A DNA stretch of 43,071 bases from Clostridia bacterium (GCA_009928785.1 SABY01000021.1:1-43071), one strand, 5' to 3'; positions 1 to 11,300 are shown, numbered from the stretch's first letter. Program-made: numbers and translations. Notes: generated by a model not told the origin, from the letters alone.

Positions 1-24
1 GAATAATTGATTTGTTATTTGTCT

Positions 25-75
25 CCCCCGCCCCTCGCTGGGATTGCCTTAGGCAATCCCAGCGAGGGGCGGGGG
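25..75. repeat. GC-rich near-perfect palindrome (25-bp arms, 1-nt centre)
   Basis: Arms 25-49 and 51-75 are perfectly complementary around T50. A shorter TTGTC (19-23) / GACAA (79-83) pair continues the symmetry outside. It would form a very stable hairpin or cruciform. There is no T-tract, so it is not an ordinary terminator. It resembles in kind, but not in sequence, the palindromes at 16733-16771 and 41955-41995. Confidence 0.85.
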
Positions 76-78
76 GGT

Positions 79-270
79 GACAACCGTTCATTTCAAACCC
101 AGGCATGAATGCCTGGGCTATGGATTTCCTCAATATACCTTAGACAACCGTTCATTTCAAACCCAGGCATGAATGCCTGGGCTATGGATATCCTCAATAA
201 ACCTTAGACAACCGTTCATTTCAAACCCAGGCATGAATGCCTGGGCTATGGATATCCTCAATAAACCTTA
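79..270. repeat. Three tandem 64-bp repeats
   Basis: The units are 79-142, 143-206 and 207-270, all exactly 64 bp. Unit 1 differs from the others at only a few positions near its 3' end. Each unit begins GACAACCGTTC and contains a 20-bp inverted repeat, CCCAGGCAT-GA-ATGCCTGGG. There are no unique spacers, so this is not a CRISPR array. I see no coding potential. It lies downstream of the PhzF-family gene. Confidence 0.95.
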
Positions 271-383
271 GTCTAAAGACAGACACTAATTAGCGTTTAC
301 GTTATTAACAATCATCAGATAGCTGAAATCCTTTCTAAAGCAGTCCATCTGTTTTTCTATCCGCTCCCTTCTGTTATCTTTCT

Positions 384-1166
384 TCACACTTCGATATGTC
401 CGGTGAGATAGGTCACGGCATGGCCGCCAATCTCTACGCGGTCGCCCGACATTTTGCAATGTAACTCGCCTCCGCGTTCCGAAATCTGGCGCGCCAGCAG
501 ATGCACTTTGCCCAGTCTTTTGGACCAATAGGGCGTGAGTATCGTATGTGCCGAACCCGTCACCGGGTCTTCATCGATGCCGATGGCAGGAGCAAACATC
601 CGCGACACAAAGTCGCACGACTTTCCCGGAGCCGTTACGATTACCGCATGATAAGGAAGTTGGCGGAGCAGTTGAAAGTCAGGTTTCAGATTTTTGATAA
701 AATCCACATCGTCATAAACAGCCATCAGATAATCGAGCGCTTGCAATGCTTGCAGCGGCGCCTTTCCAAGGGCTTTCTTTAATAATATTGGTGAGGTTAC
801 CTGTTCATAAAAGCCTGCCGGGAAATCCAGCACCAGCATGTTGTCCTGTTTTTTTACCCGCAGATCGCCGCTGCGGGAAGTAAGAAAGAGAATATCGCCG
901 GAGAAGTTGAGATGTTCGAAAAGTATGTGCGCAGAAGCCAGCGTGGCATGGCCGCACAAGTCCACTTCCACCGTGGGCGTAAACCACCGGATATGATAAA
1001 CGTTGCCGCTCTTTACAAAAAATGCAGTTTCTGACACGTTGTTTTCTTTGGCAATTTGCTGCATCAGCGCATCATCGGGCCAGCGCGTGAGCGGACACAC
1101 TGCTGCAGGGTTGCCACGAAATACTTTATCTGCGAAAGCATCTACCTGAAAAATGGGAATACGCAT
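384..1166 (-). CDS. PhzF family phenazine biosynthesis-like isomerase
   Basis: This is a 260-aa protein of the PhzF/diaminopimelate-epimerase-like fold, cytosolic. What shows it: an N-terminal VDAFADKVFRGNPAAVC segment, then ENNVSETAFF, whose Glu aligns with the catalytic Glu of PhzF, then RWFTPTVEVDLCGHAT and the C-terminal DEDPVTGSAHT substrate-pocket motif. Most bacterial members are not in phenazine pathways and their substrates are unknown, so only an isomerase-type activity is inferred. The frame is open to 1235, but the ATG at 1164-1166 gives the usual family N-terminus (MRIPIFQVDAF) and lies downstream of a -7 box at 1192-1199. No phenazine genes are nearby. Confidence 0.93.
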   Translation of the reverse strand: MRIPIFQVDAFADKVFRGNPAAVCPLTRWPDDALMQQIAKENNVSETAFFVKSGNVYHIRWFTPTVEVDLCGHATLASAHILFEHLNFSGDILFLTSRSGDLRVKKQDNMLVLDFPAGFYEQVTSPILLKKALGKAPLQALQALDYLMAVYDDVDFIKNLKPDFQLLRQLPYHAVIVTAPGKSCDFVSRMFAPAIGIDEDPVTGSAHTILTPYWSKRLGKVHLLARQISERGGELHCKMSGDRVEIGGHAVTYLTGHIEV

Positions 1167-1191
1167 AGTTGTTGATTTTAGATATGAAAGG

Positions 1192-1199
1192 CAAAGGTA
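1192..1199 (-). promoter_or_regulatory. Candidate Bacteroidota -7 box (TACCTTTG)
   Basis: It matches TAnnTTTG on the minus strand, 25 bp upstream of the chosen start of the PhzF-family gene. No clear -33 TTTG is present. It supports the ATG at 1166 over the longer reading frame. Confidence 0.45.
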
Positions 1200-1365
1200 A
1201 AAAATGTGGGCAGATAAATACGCAGGCATCATCATTTAGCCACCGAAAGTGAAAACACAGACTCCGAAAAACAAATTCCGGTTTTCAAATAATTTTAAAA
1301 AAGATTCAAAATTTGAAATTCCAGGAATTTGCCAATTAAACCTAAGGTGATAAAAACCATCCGAA

Positions 1366-1405
1366 AATAAAAAAGGCACAGAGCGCGAAGCCCTATGCCT
1401 TTTTT
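1366..1405 (-). terminator. Rho-independent terminator (probably bidirectional)
   Basis: A 10-bp stem (with G-U pairs) runs from GGCA at 1375 to TGCC at 1399 around a UUCG-type loop. An A-tract lies on one side and a T-tract on the other. It sits just beyond the stop codon of the acyl-CoA dehydrogenase gene, which reads on the minus strand. Confidence 0.8.
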
Positions 1406-1426
1406 AATAATATGAATATTGCAATG

Positions 1427-3208
1427 TTAAAAATCGTACTTGTTGTCGTCGATTACTTTGGCGGCCAGGCGGCGGCGTGCTTCTTTGGTGTTGATGGGTG
1501 CCACCTCCGAAAGCTTTTCGGCGATGTGCAACAGTTTCTGTTGGTCTTCGCCCCCGGCAAAAGAGTTGATGGCATCCACAGCATTTTTGCGGATGACGTC
1601 GGCAGCATCGTAAATAAATACATCCACGATGTCGCGGTAAATGGAGGTAGCTTCTGCGCCACGGAGGCTTTCGAGTTTTTCGAGCCGCAGCAATGCCGAT
1701 TCGGAGGCATATACCTGCATGATGATGTCGGAAACATTAAACAGGATTTCCTGCTCGGAGGTGAGGTTGCGCTTGAAGGTTTCGGAGATTACACCCAAAA
1801 GTAGCAAAGCTGTTTTTTTAAAATTAGTTACATAAAAATGTTTTTCTTCAAAATAGTCTTGTGGGATTTTCCCGGTGGCCTGTTCTTCAAATTCTTTAAG
1901 CACCGAGCGGGAATATCTTGAAACATCAAAACCCTCTTTCAGTGCTTTTTTGATGGTAGTATCCACCACCAACATGCGGTTGATTTCGTTGGTACCTTCA
2001 AAGATGCGGTTGATGCGCGAATCGCGATAAGCGCGGTCGATGGGCGTTTCACTTGAGAAACCCATGCCGCCAAAAATCTGCACGGCTTCGTCCACGATGT
2101 AGCTGAGCGCTTCGGAGCCAAACACTTTCAGAAAAGCAGCTTCGATGGCGTATTGAGCAATGCCTTCGATGGTAGCCTCACCTTTGGAGCGTCCTTCTTC
2201 GAGCAGCGTCTCGATGGTGTCGTCGATGTTGGCGCTTACGCGATAAACCGATGCCTCGGTAACCCAGGTTTTTATAACCTGTTCGGCCAGCTTGTGCTGG
2301 ATGGCGCCAAAGCTGCCAATGGTGGTGCCAAATTGCTTGCGTTCGTTGGCGTAGTTGACAGATTGTGTGATGGCGCGTTTGGCGGCGCCCAATACAGTAC
2401 CGCCCAGCTTGATGCGTCCCATGTGCAGAATGTTGAGCGCAATGCGGAAACCCTGGCCGCGCTTACCCAGCAGATTTTCGACAGGCACTTTGCAGTCGTT
2501 AAAAAATATCTGTACGGTAGAAGAGCCTTTGATGCCCATTTTTTTTTCTTCGGGATTGAACTTGATGCCCGGAAAATTGCGCTCCACGATAAAAGCGCTT
2601 AGCACGCGGTCGGTATCAATTTTAGCAAACACCGTCATCACATCGGCAAAGCCGCCGTTGGTAATCCACATCTTCTGGCCGTTGAGAATATAATGTTTCC
2701 CGTCTTCCGAAAGCACCGCCTGGGTTTTGCCGCTGTTGGCATCGGAGCCGGCGCCGGGTTCGGTGAGGCAGTAGGCCGAGGTGAGTTCGCCGGTGGCCAG
2801 TCGTGGGATATATTTCTGCTTTTGCTCATCGGTGCCGTAGTACAAAATAGGCAGTGTGCCGATGCCCGTGTGGGCGCTGTAGGCCACCGAGAACGAGTAG
2901 CCGGCGCCCATGTATTCGCTGGCAAGCATGGAGGTAACAAAGTTTTGCTCGAAGCCTTCGTATTGCTCCGGCACCGAGATGCCCAGCAGCCCCAGCTCGC
3001 CTGCCTTCTGCAGGAGCCACCGCATAAGTCCCTCTTCCTGTGCATCGATGCGGTCGAGGCTCGGATAAACTTCCTGCTCCAAAAAGTCGGAACAGGTTCC
3101 GGCAATCATCAGTTGCTCCTCGGTAAATTCTTCAGGGATGAAAATATCCGCTGCCTTGGTTTCTTTTACCAGAAACTCGCCACCTTTTAAGATGTTTTCT
3201 TTAGCCAT
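1427..3208 (-). CDS. Acyl-CoA dehydrogenase (long, VLCAD-like)
   Basis: This is a 593-aa flavoenzyme that catalyses FAD-dependent alpha,beta-dehydrogenation of acyl-CoA in beta-oxidation. Visible motifs are the FAD/substrate signature CLTEPGAGSDANS, the second family signature QIFGGMGFSSE with DRAYRDSRI, and IFEGTNEINR, whose Glu (FEGT) is the catalytic base position. At nearly 600 aa it is longer than the roughly 380-aa short and medium-chain enzymes. The extra C-terminal region of about 170 aa is typical of VLCAD-type and Bacteroidota enzymes. It is a single gene with its own promoter candidate (3301-3330) and a terminator at 1366-1405. Electron-transfer flavoprotein genes are not in the window. 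Chain-length preference cannot be read from the sequence. Confidence 0.96.
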   Translation of the reverse strand: MAKENILKGGEFLVKETKAADIFIPEEFTEEQLMIAGTCSDFLEQEVYPSLDRIDAQEEGLMRWLLQKAGELGLLGISVPEQYEGFEQNFVTSMLASEYMGAGYSFSVAYSAHTGIGTLPILYYGTDEQKQKYIPRLATGELTSAYCLTEPGAGSDANSGKTQAVLSEDGKHYILNGQKMWITNGGFADVMTVFAKIDTDRVLSAFIVERNFPGIKFNPEEKKMGIKGSSTVQIFFNDCKVPVENLLGKRGQGFRIALNILHMGRIKLGGTVLGAAKRAITQSVNYANERKQFGTTIGSFGAIQHKLAEQVIKTWVTEASVYRVSANIDDTIETLLEEGRSKGEATIEGIAQYAIEAAFLKVFGSEALSYIVDEAVQIFGGMGFSSETPIDRAYRDSRINRIFEGTNEINRMLVVDTTIKKALKEGFDVSRYSRSVLKEFEEQATGKIPQDYFEEKHFYVTNFKKTALLLLGVISETFKRNLTSEQEILFNVSDIIMQVYASESALLRLEKLESLRGAEATSIYRDIVDVFIYDAADVIRKNAVDAINSFAGGEDQQKLLHIAEKLSEVAPINTKEARRRLAAKVIDDNKYDF

Positions 3209-3300
3209 TATCTATCGTTTTTTGTTTGAAAATCAATATAAAAATTCATCTTTTTACGGGCTTTGCTTTCGCAAAATAACGCCCTCATGCAAAGTGCGCG

Positions 3301-3330
3301 CAAAGATAGCATTGTGGTTTTATTTAGCAA
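3301..3330 (-). promoter_or_regulatory. Bacteroidota-type promoter of the acyl-CoA dehydrogenase gene
   Basis: On the minus strand, TTG (3328-3330) is followed 19 nt later by TATCTTTG (3301-3308). This matches the -33/-7 consensus of Bacteroidota primary sigma factors. It lies about 93 bp upstream of the ATG. Confidence 0.6.
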
Positions 3331-3516
3331 CATCATTGGCATGGGTGCAATGACGCAGTACGAGGAAGAAGATATTCGGTGAAACCGCCAGGGAGAAATT
3401 TGTGTTCATTCTAAATAGCTTCCTAAAAGCCTGATAATCAATTTTCTTTATTTAAGCATTAAACCTTAATTCAGCTCTACATCATACTCTGTTTTCGTTC
3501 AGATAATTATTTTAGT

Positions 3517-3524
3517 TACATTTG
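3517..3524 (+). promoter_or_regulatory. Candidate -7 box (TACATTTG)
   Basis: It matches TAnnTTTG 44 bp upstream of the preferred ATG (3569). The -33 region is only a T-rich TTTTCG at about 3492-3497. Confidence 0.4.
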
Positions 3525-3568
3525 CTCACAGTTACTAAAAATAAACATTTGTGAAAACACAGTTCAAA

Positions 3569-5080
3569 ATGAAGAATCTTAAAATTATTCTCCAACTAAA
3601 TAACTATAAATACTGGATTATTTCCCTATTGATAGCCTGTTTTCTTCCGACATCGACAACAGCACAGGAAATAATCATCGACAATGAATTTGGCATTGAG
3701 CCTGGTACTATCACCAAGGATAATATTGGGAATATCCTGATAGGTGCATTAGTAAACGATACAACCTACTTTTGGCAGACCATGATCATTAAAGTAACCC
3801 CTGAGATGGCCACGACCTGCCTGATGATTGATGATACATTAAACGAATTATTTGCACCGAGAATCCTTGTAACCCAGAACAACCATTACATTGTCCATGC
3901 AAATGAAGGACTTGAAGGCAATAATAGTGGTAATCTTGACAGACTGGCCATTTTTACATTTAACGAAAACCTTGAGATGCTCAATTTTAATCGGTATCAC
4001 ATGGAGCTTGGAGTATGGGCATGGAATGACATAAAAGTACATTTTATTCAAAATGAAAATGGGCGAATTTTTGGATTTGGCTCAAGGGGAGATAATTTCG
4101 ACTATGTTGTCCTTGAAATTACTGAATCCGGCGATACAGTTAGAACGAAACGAATCCATTCGGGACTTGGTAATCCGTTAATATACAGTGATGTTATTGA
4201 AGCGAACCATGATTCGATAGCATGTTATGGCTTTGTAGATGGATTCGACCAACAGGGATCATGGAAAGTCGTTACAATCGATACGGCATTTAATTTCACC
4301 TATACAACCATAACACTACCACAAGGATATGGCAATATTTGGGATGTACATGCCACCTGGTTAAACGACAGCATTTACATCGCCGTAGGAGACAAGGGAT
4401 TTGCAGAAGATAGATTTATTTTCGAGGAACTTGTATTATACAAGGCCAATGCAAATAATAATCATGAAGTGGTTGCCGGCCCCTTACGAATTTTCAGGCC
4501 GGACACGACGGATCTTCCCGCAACTAATATCCCAACGTTTGTTGATCCTAACCATATTTATGTAGGCTCCTATCGTGGAAGCAGCCCCGGGTCGTCATAC
4601 AATGGGCGATATCTGGTGGCCATGGTAGATGAGAACCTGAATTTACTCGGTATGAAGAGTCTTGGCAAAGATGGGTATCAATATGATATGAAAGGGATGC
4701 AGGCTACGGATGACCTTGGATGTGTAGTTACCGGAACAGTTCATGACAACGCCAATTCCCCAACCTACGACTGGGATATGTTTATCCGCAAAATCATGCC
4801 CGAGCAGATTGTTGGCCTTGCCGAAGAAACCGACGATCCCGATGATAGCGATTATTTTATCTACCCGAATCCGGGTAATAATCTTGTAAGAATTTCTACT
4901 GCACGCCGTGGTGTAGAAGCCTGCTTTATAGATATGCAGGGAAACACCGTAATGTACAGGGAAATTGACCCGGGCTTGGATCATTCGTTTGATGTGAGCA
5001 ATTTACCATCAGGTTTCTATACCATCATCTTTACAGACGAAAATGGATTTACAGAAAAAATAAAATGGATTAAAAACTAA
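3569..5080 (+). CDS. Secreted protein with T9SS type A sorting domain, function unknown
   Basis: This is a 503-aa exported protein. An N-terminal hydrophobic segment (WIISLLIACFLP, about residues 15-30) ends at a TAQ cleavage-like site. The last 80 or so residues start at YFIYPNPGNNLV and end with a basic KIKWIKN, typical of T9SS cargo destined for the surface or medium. The middle (about 40-410) has beta-propeller-like spacing of D/N-rich strands, but I recognise no enzyme motif. A GTG 18 bp upstream (3551) is in frame, but the ATG at 3569 gives a better signal peptide. Its stop is followed by a weak stem-loop without a T-tract. It is a lone gene. Confidence 0.88.
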   Translation: MKNLKIILQLNNYKYWIISLLIACFLPTSTTAQEIIIDNEFGIEPGTITKDNIGNILIGALVNDTTYFWQTMIIKVTPEMATTCLMIDDTLNELFAPRILVTQNNHYIVHANEGLEGNNSGNLDRLAIFTFNENLEMLNFNRYHMELGVWAWNDIKVHFIQNENGRIFGFGSRGDNFDYVVLEITESGDTVRTKRIHSGLGNPLIYSDVIEANHDSIACYGFVDGFDQQGSWKVVTIDTAFNFTYTTITLPQGYGNIWDVHATWLNDSIYIAVGDKGFAEDRFIFEELVLYKANANNNHEVVAGPLRIFRPDTTDLPATNIPTFVDPNHIYVGSYRGSSPGSSYNGRYLVAMVDENLNLLGMKSLGKDGYQYDMKGMQATDDLGCVVTGTVHDNANSPTYDWDMFIRKIMPEQIVGLAEETDDPDDSDYFIYPNPGNNLVRISTARRGVEACFIDMQGNTVMYREIDPGLDHSFDVSNLPSGFYTIIFTDENGFTEKIKWIKN

Positions 5081-5082
5081 AG

Positions 5083-5139
5083 TAGTGAAAGAATAGCTTG
5101 TGTGTAATTTCAATTTTAGTCGCACAAGTTCTGGCACTA
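5083..5139 (+). other. Imperfect long stem-loop after the T9SS gene
   Basis: TAGTG (5083-5087) pairs with CACTA (5135-5139), and CTTGTGTG (5097-5104) pairs with CGCACAAG (5121-5128) with one mismatch. No T-run follows. It could stabilise the 3' end or act as a weak terminator. Confidence 0.3.
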
Positions 5140-5287
5140 CGGACAATTTGGTATCAACAACAATAATCTTTTACTACAAAGTATCAGGCGCCTAAAGATT
5201 TCCTTTTGCCGGAAGGTTTTGTAAACGGAACTATGAAAGAGAAACGAAAAATTGACAGGAAGAAATTTTAGATATGAGGTATAGCAG

Positions 5288-5327
5288 GCAGACAAAAAGC
5301 CCCGCTCGTATTGAAACGGCGGGGCTT
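5288..5327 (-). terminator. Rho-independent terminator of the giant secreted protein gene
   Basis: A strong stem, AAGCCCCGC / GCGGGGCTT (5297-5326), becomes followed by T5 on the minus strand. It lies 21 bp beyond the stop codon at 5348. Confidence 0.85.
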
Positions 5328-5347
5328 ATGATTTAAACGTAACAACA

Positions 5348-8300
5348 TTAATAGACAACCACCTTTTGGTTGAAAACACCTGAAATGCTTGTAATACTCA
5401 GCAGGTAAATCCCCGGTGGATGATGGCCAAGATCAACCGCCATTTCCTTCCGGTCGGCCTCTTGCAGCATCACAACTTCTCCCCGGTGGTTTTGGATTTG
5501 AATGGTAGCAGGGAAGGCAATTCCGGTGATTTGAAGTTTTCCAGAGGTTGGGTTTGGATAAACAAGCGGCGCCTGGGTTTCAGGTACTGCTGCGGATGAA
5601 AGGGTGACTATTCCGTTAACCACTGAAACTCCCAGTGGATTAAAATGGCCGTCGTGGTGTGCCAGGTCGAATTCAAATTCCACCTCAAGCACATCATTAC
5701 TGGTTGGCCTGAAAATCCTGAACTTCATCGGCTCACCCACTGACAGTCCTTCTTTGCCCGGGGTTAAAAGGTCGTCGGCAAAGGCTGATAATGCTGTAGT
5801 TCCGTTGATTTGTGCCCATCCTGCGCAAATTCCCTCATTAGTGAAAACGCCAACAAAATCGCCAGCCGAAATATTTCCTGTTATCCAGGCAGATTCAGGG
5901 ATGGCAATGATATGAGAGCTGGCGCCCGGAACAGGGTTATCCCACAGTTCACAACCGACAGGATTATTTGGATTGACTACAATTCCTGAGTTTTTGTTAT
6001 TAACCGGAAAGGTCACACTGCAAGCGGCTTGCATTTTCACCATATAAGCCTTGCCCACCTGTAGTTGCGGCAGGGAGTTGATGCCCATAGCAGGCCAGAA
6101 TACTCCGGTTCCGGCTATCTCTTTCACCAGAAGTAGGTTGGATAATTCAGGGAAAAACAAATTTTCGGTGTTCGGATTGTGATTGCATACCACCGGCAGC
6201 ATTGTCCAACCGTTAACAAGGGCACAGGTGTGGTTGGATTCTGGATAACCGGTAAGTGTGAGTTCAATATCTTCAGACGCTTTGATCATGTAGGCGCTGT
6301 GGTGTTCCCAACTGACCAGCGAGTTGATGTTTTGCGAAGGCCAATACATCCCGGTAAGTGATTTAAGAATAACGAGGTCGTCAACTACCGGAGAAAACAA
6401 GGTTTCAATATTGGTTTCATTGGGGTAAATGTAACTTGACAGACCGCTCCAGCCGGAGCGAATGCTAATACTATGGGTGAGCGGCAGCGATGGTTCCAGT
6501 TCAATTTCCAGATGGAGAACTTCACCTCCAAACACATATTGATCATACAATGTGAAGGTTTCAAAATCGGAGGCAGAAACCTGGATATCATAACTTCCGG
6601 GAATAATCCATTGGATGATGCAAATCCCTTCTTCTTCTGTAATACCAATCCAATCGCTACCTGATAATTCTACAGCAGCGTTTTCAATCGGGTCGCCGCT
6701 TGCGGCTGAGGTCACGGTGGCCATAAGTGAGCCTGTCAGCACCCCTGTTGTAATTGTTACAGTATAATCCTCTGCCTCTCCATATTGATACTGCGCGCAG
6801 GGATCGGAGGAGGATTCATCCCAATTGGAACGAATTCTGAGTCGGTGCTGGCCGGTTGGGGCATCTCCGGGAATAAGGATGGCTTCCCGATAAATTTCCA
6901 GTGCATTCGACAGAACGAAATCATTTAAAAGTCTTTCGCTTACGCTAAACTCAAAGTCATCGTTGAAATCAATCCAAAGCGAGACAAACTGATCGGTGAA
7001 GTTAGTTGAGAAATTTACCTGGTAGTAATAATCCCGTGGTAAATCGGTTGTCATCAGGGTAAAATCGCCGTACCCGTTTTCGCTGCATCCTGAAGAGTCA
7101 TTTAAAATATCACGGAGTTCAAAGTAGTCAAACCCATCGCCCTCAAGGCAACCGACGTTATATAGATTTTCGGTGCAGTAAGACGGTGGGATTGGCTCAA
7201 GGCTGAAGTTTCTCACTGTTGATATACCCGACAGGATCTCAATCCCTCCGGCAGTCAACAGCTCGTAACCCGAGGCAGTAACCGTAGCACTATAAACTCC
7301 CTTTGGAATGTTAGATATGAAGTAGTTTCCGGTTGCACCACTCATTGCTGAAAAGGCTGTGCCATCAATCGTGACTTCAGCATTCTTTATTGGTAAGCCG
7401 GTTGTTAAACAGGTAATCATCCCTTTAAGCAATCCGGGAGCTGGTGGGATACCAGAAACCATGATGTTGTCAATATACCAGCCGTTAATGTTCCATGAGT
7501 CAGCTCCAAATGCAATAAATCTTAGATAAAAGATTTCTCCATCGGCAAATGCTGAAACATCGAACTCTTTGGTAACAAAGCCAAATGAACCTCCGGCGTT
7601 GTTGTAGGTGGCAAGGGTGTTAAAATCTCCGTTTTTATGGACTACCTGAATCTTTAATTGTTCGAGTGTGGATGAACTGTAATTGACATATCTAATATCA
7701 AATTTTATCGAAATCCCGGTGTAATCCGTTCCATCAATCAGGTGACTGCGCAGCGGGACAGAATAGTTATACATTCGGGGAGTATAATTAAAGAAGGCTG
7801 TCGGAAAGGGGTTTCCCAGCGTTCCTGTTATTTGCCAGTTGTTTCCTTCAGGCACCCAATGATTGGTGGTAAAGGAGCTGGTAGCCCAAGTTTCGATGAA
7901 TGGAATGGTGAGTGGCGGAACATATTCCCAGTCAATTCTCGAAAATGGGTCACTTTCAAAGGTTGCACCGGCAAAAGTGCCCGTTGCATTATCAAAATAC
8001 ACACGACCGCTGTTGGTAGTTTTCTTTACGTTATTGCTGCAACCCGTGGTGTTGGCAGGGAATATAGCATTGTGCACAATCACCTCGGCACCGTTATCCC
8101 AGGTTATGAGCGTTCCACCGGGGGCGCCATTGCTGAACGTACATTCGCTGAAAGCATTTTCGCTGTCAATATAACAACCGCTGTGAAGGTAAATTCCATC
8201 AGCATCCATGTTGCTAAAAACAGTGTTTTTAGCTGAAACGAAACCACCACCGGAAATATCGAAACCAAACCTGCCTTTTGTGGCACTTGTTACTGTGATT

Positions 8301-11300
8301 TCGCTCCCAGATTCCCCGGAGAGATAAACATTACCAAGTGAATTTGTTTCAAACCCGCCATCGAGTAGCAACGAAGTGCCTGGTTCGAGTACTAAATTTC
8401 CACGGTCAACCAATAAATTATTGATGGCCGTAAATACAGCACTACTGCCAATAGTCACAGTTCCATCGCCTGGTTTGTTAATGGTGAGTTTATAAAAAGT
8501 TTCATCCGCATCAAAAAGCTGGTCAACTGATCCGTCCAGCACCACCTCACCTGTCATCTCGTTGAAGTGTGCCGGGGTTTGATTATTCACAAATGAGCCT
8601 TTGATATACATCTTGGTCGGAGCTTTAAAAACCCCACCTTCGAGTGTAAAGTCACCGTTCAGGTCGAGTGTGCCGGCTGCCGTCAGGGTTTTTGCCTGGG
8701 CTTTCTTCTTGCTGCTTTTATCCACTTCAAGGCTGAAAAGATTGCTGCCTGTGGCTACTGAAACGGATGCATCTTCGGTGTAACCATAGAATAAAGATTT
8801 GCCTCCGGCAGGATTAAAGTCGGTTCGGGCCACCGTGAGGTCGCCATTGATCTTGATAACCCCGCCTGTAATATTTTCAGTTAATGAATAAGTTGTTGAA
8901 TTGTGGATGCGTAATCCGTTGGATTTGAAATCGAGCACTCCGTCGCTCATTGTAAAGCTCGCATTGGCTGAATAAGGCCAGTAGCTGTCGTCGTTGCCGC
9001 CATAAATATTCATTTCGCCTCCCGAAATCTGTAAATTCCCGTTCAGGTCAAGGTATTCATCCGGCAGTTGGTGCAGGTCGAGCTTGCCGCTGGTAACTAT
9101 TACGGTTCCATAAATTCCGGGGTCTATCAGGTCGTTTAACTGAAACCAGCCTCCGTTTACGCGCAAAGTACCCTGCGTCCAGTCGTAATGTTGCACCGAA
9201 ACGGTTGTGGCCGGAACACGGAGTTCGCCCAGCGATTTGTTCAGCTCCAATTCCCAGAAATTTGTTCCTCTTACTTCCTGAATACCTGTTCCGTTAAAAG
9301 TTACTCTTGCATTACCGTGGTTGAATGTTGCATTATTTGTCCAGTTGCCTTTTATCGAAATATCGTAGCCGTTTGTTTTAAATGTCCCCTCCTCAATCAG
9401 CAGGTCACCCCTGATTTCGACATCACTTGCCAGGCCTAACCAATCGCCGACACTCACAACGACATCGTTGAAATAACTTCCGGCATTGCTGTTAATGGAA
9501 AAACCACCTGCATTGGGTCTTTCAAACCTTACCGTTCCGTATTGGAAATAAAAATTCCCGCCAGCCACACAGTTAAATGTTCCATCCATTATCACGGTGT
9601 GCATGGCTGACTGGATAAATGTACCACCAAAATTGATTAGGAATTCATTTTTTACGCGTAGGGGCTGTATTCCGATGTGATTGTCATACCTGACTGTAGC
9701 GCCGCTCATCTTGCTGATTTTTAAATCATAAAACCGGGAGGTTTCTGAAAGGCAATAAATCGTTGAGTTGAAACTTCCCCTGAAATCCACAAAACCGCTG
9801 TTGAGCAGAATATTTGAGTTTTCGCCAAATGTCCAGTCGCCAAAAGCATTAATTCCCGATCCGGGGGTCAATTCTAAGTAACTGTATTGCTCTGCCACGA
9901 AATCGCCGGCGCAATCTACTCTATTGTCAGGGTTGAGGATCATAAGCCAGCCATAGAGATGAAGGTTTCCTGTCACCATAAGGTCGCTTCCGTTTAATCT
10001 GAGCCTTCCGGCATTCAGAATGTTTAGGTCAGCACACATAGCGAAAGACTCCGATATAATCGGGTTATGGCCGTTACCTGTAATCACAACATTGGATAAG
10101 TTATCCGGAACCAGATTTGTATTCCAATTGCCAGGCTCATGCCAGTTCGACGATACAGCGCCAGTCCATATCCAGGCATTGCTGATTTTTATTTTGTAGT
10201 TTCCGGCTTCGTGGCGATTCGAGAAAACGCACAAACCATAGTCATCTTCCTGGGTGATGTTAACGGTGAAGGATTCTAAACCATTACCGGATGCGTAGTT
10301 GGCGTAACCAATGTTAAAACTCTGTGGTTTAAGGTAGATGGCATCCGTCGAACCATAGAGTGCCATTCCAAGATCAGGCCAGCCTGAGGTAGTTTCCAAC
10401 TCAAAATAATACCTTCCCGGGGTAAGATGAATTTCTTTCATTTCCACAATTTCGTTGGCATTCCAGGCGTAGGGGCCATTCGTGCCAAATACCAGGTTTT
10501 CGTTACCACCTTCATATTCCAGTTGCACAGGCCTATGGTCGTCTAATGGTGTTATTTTAATGCCTCTAAGGGAGGATGGATAATGGTTTCCATCCACAAC
10601 AATAAAATTGGTAATGCTGTCAAAAGTTGAATAAAATGCCGGATTTTGGTTGAAGTTGGTATTGTTGTAAAGCTGAATTTCCCAGTTGCAATTCCCAAAA
10701 TCTGATTTTGCTCCAATGGCTGCCCACGAAGGTTCGGTGTGCTGAAAATGATGATAGCCCGGCAAGCTGTCGTGTGAATAGAGGTGTTCGTTGATCATGG
10801 TTGAAATCGCCCCGGCATTGTTGATGATAAAATTTCCCCATGAGCCGTCGGCGCCGGCAAAGTACGGTTCCATTTCCGGAGTTCTCAAATAAGCTATTAC
10901 GCGGCAGGAGGACGAGTTAATATCTGAAGGAATTAACCAGTTGTAAACGCCATCGTTTTCGGTGCCTGATACAATTGTCTCGAAACTGTGCCCACCGTCA
11001 GTTGAGTATAATAAATCGACCCAGGCTCCCGGCACATTATCTGACAACCAGGTGATTTCGGCATAATTTCCTGCACTGTAAACTTCGCCGTTACCATTCC
11101 TGTTGTATCGTGGATCGCCCACTGGTCGTGTTAATTGAATCGCCGAACCTTTCTGTCCGCCTGATGATACCCTTGTTATCATATCAATATCCCAACGGCT
11201 TACCCATACCAGGTGTCTTGGTGGATCATAGGTATAATGCGTAATGGCCATATCAGAGCTTCCATTATAACCCACCCCCGCTGTGGAATGACCGGGAATG

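Larger units (their letters stand above)
3209..3568. other. Divergent intergenic region
   Basis: These 360 bp separate the acyl-CoA dehydrogenase (-) from the T9SS protein gene (+). They hold promoter candidates for both directions (3301-3330 and 3517-3524). I see no repeat or RNA gene in the rest, which is AT-rich. Confidence 0.6.

Noticed and set aside
79..270. CRISPR-like repeat pattern
   Set aside because: The units are directly abutting with no unique spacers, and no cas genes are present.
286..528. 80-aa minus-strand ORF next to the repeats
   Set aside because: It overlaps the 3' end of the PhzF-family gene in another frame and has low-complexity basic composition.
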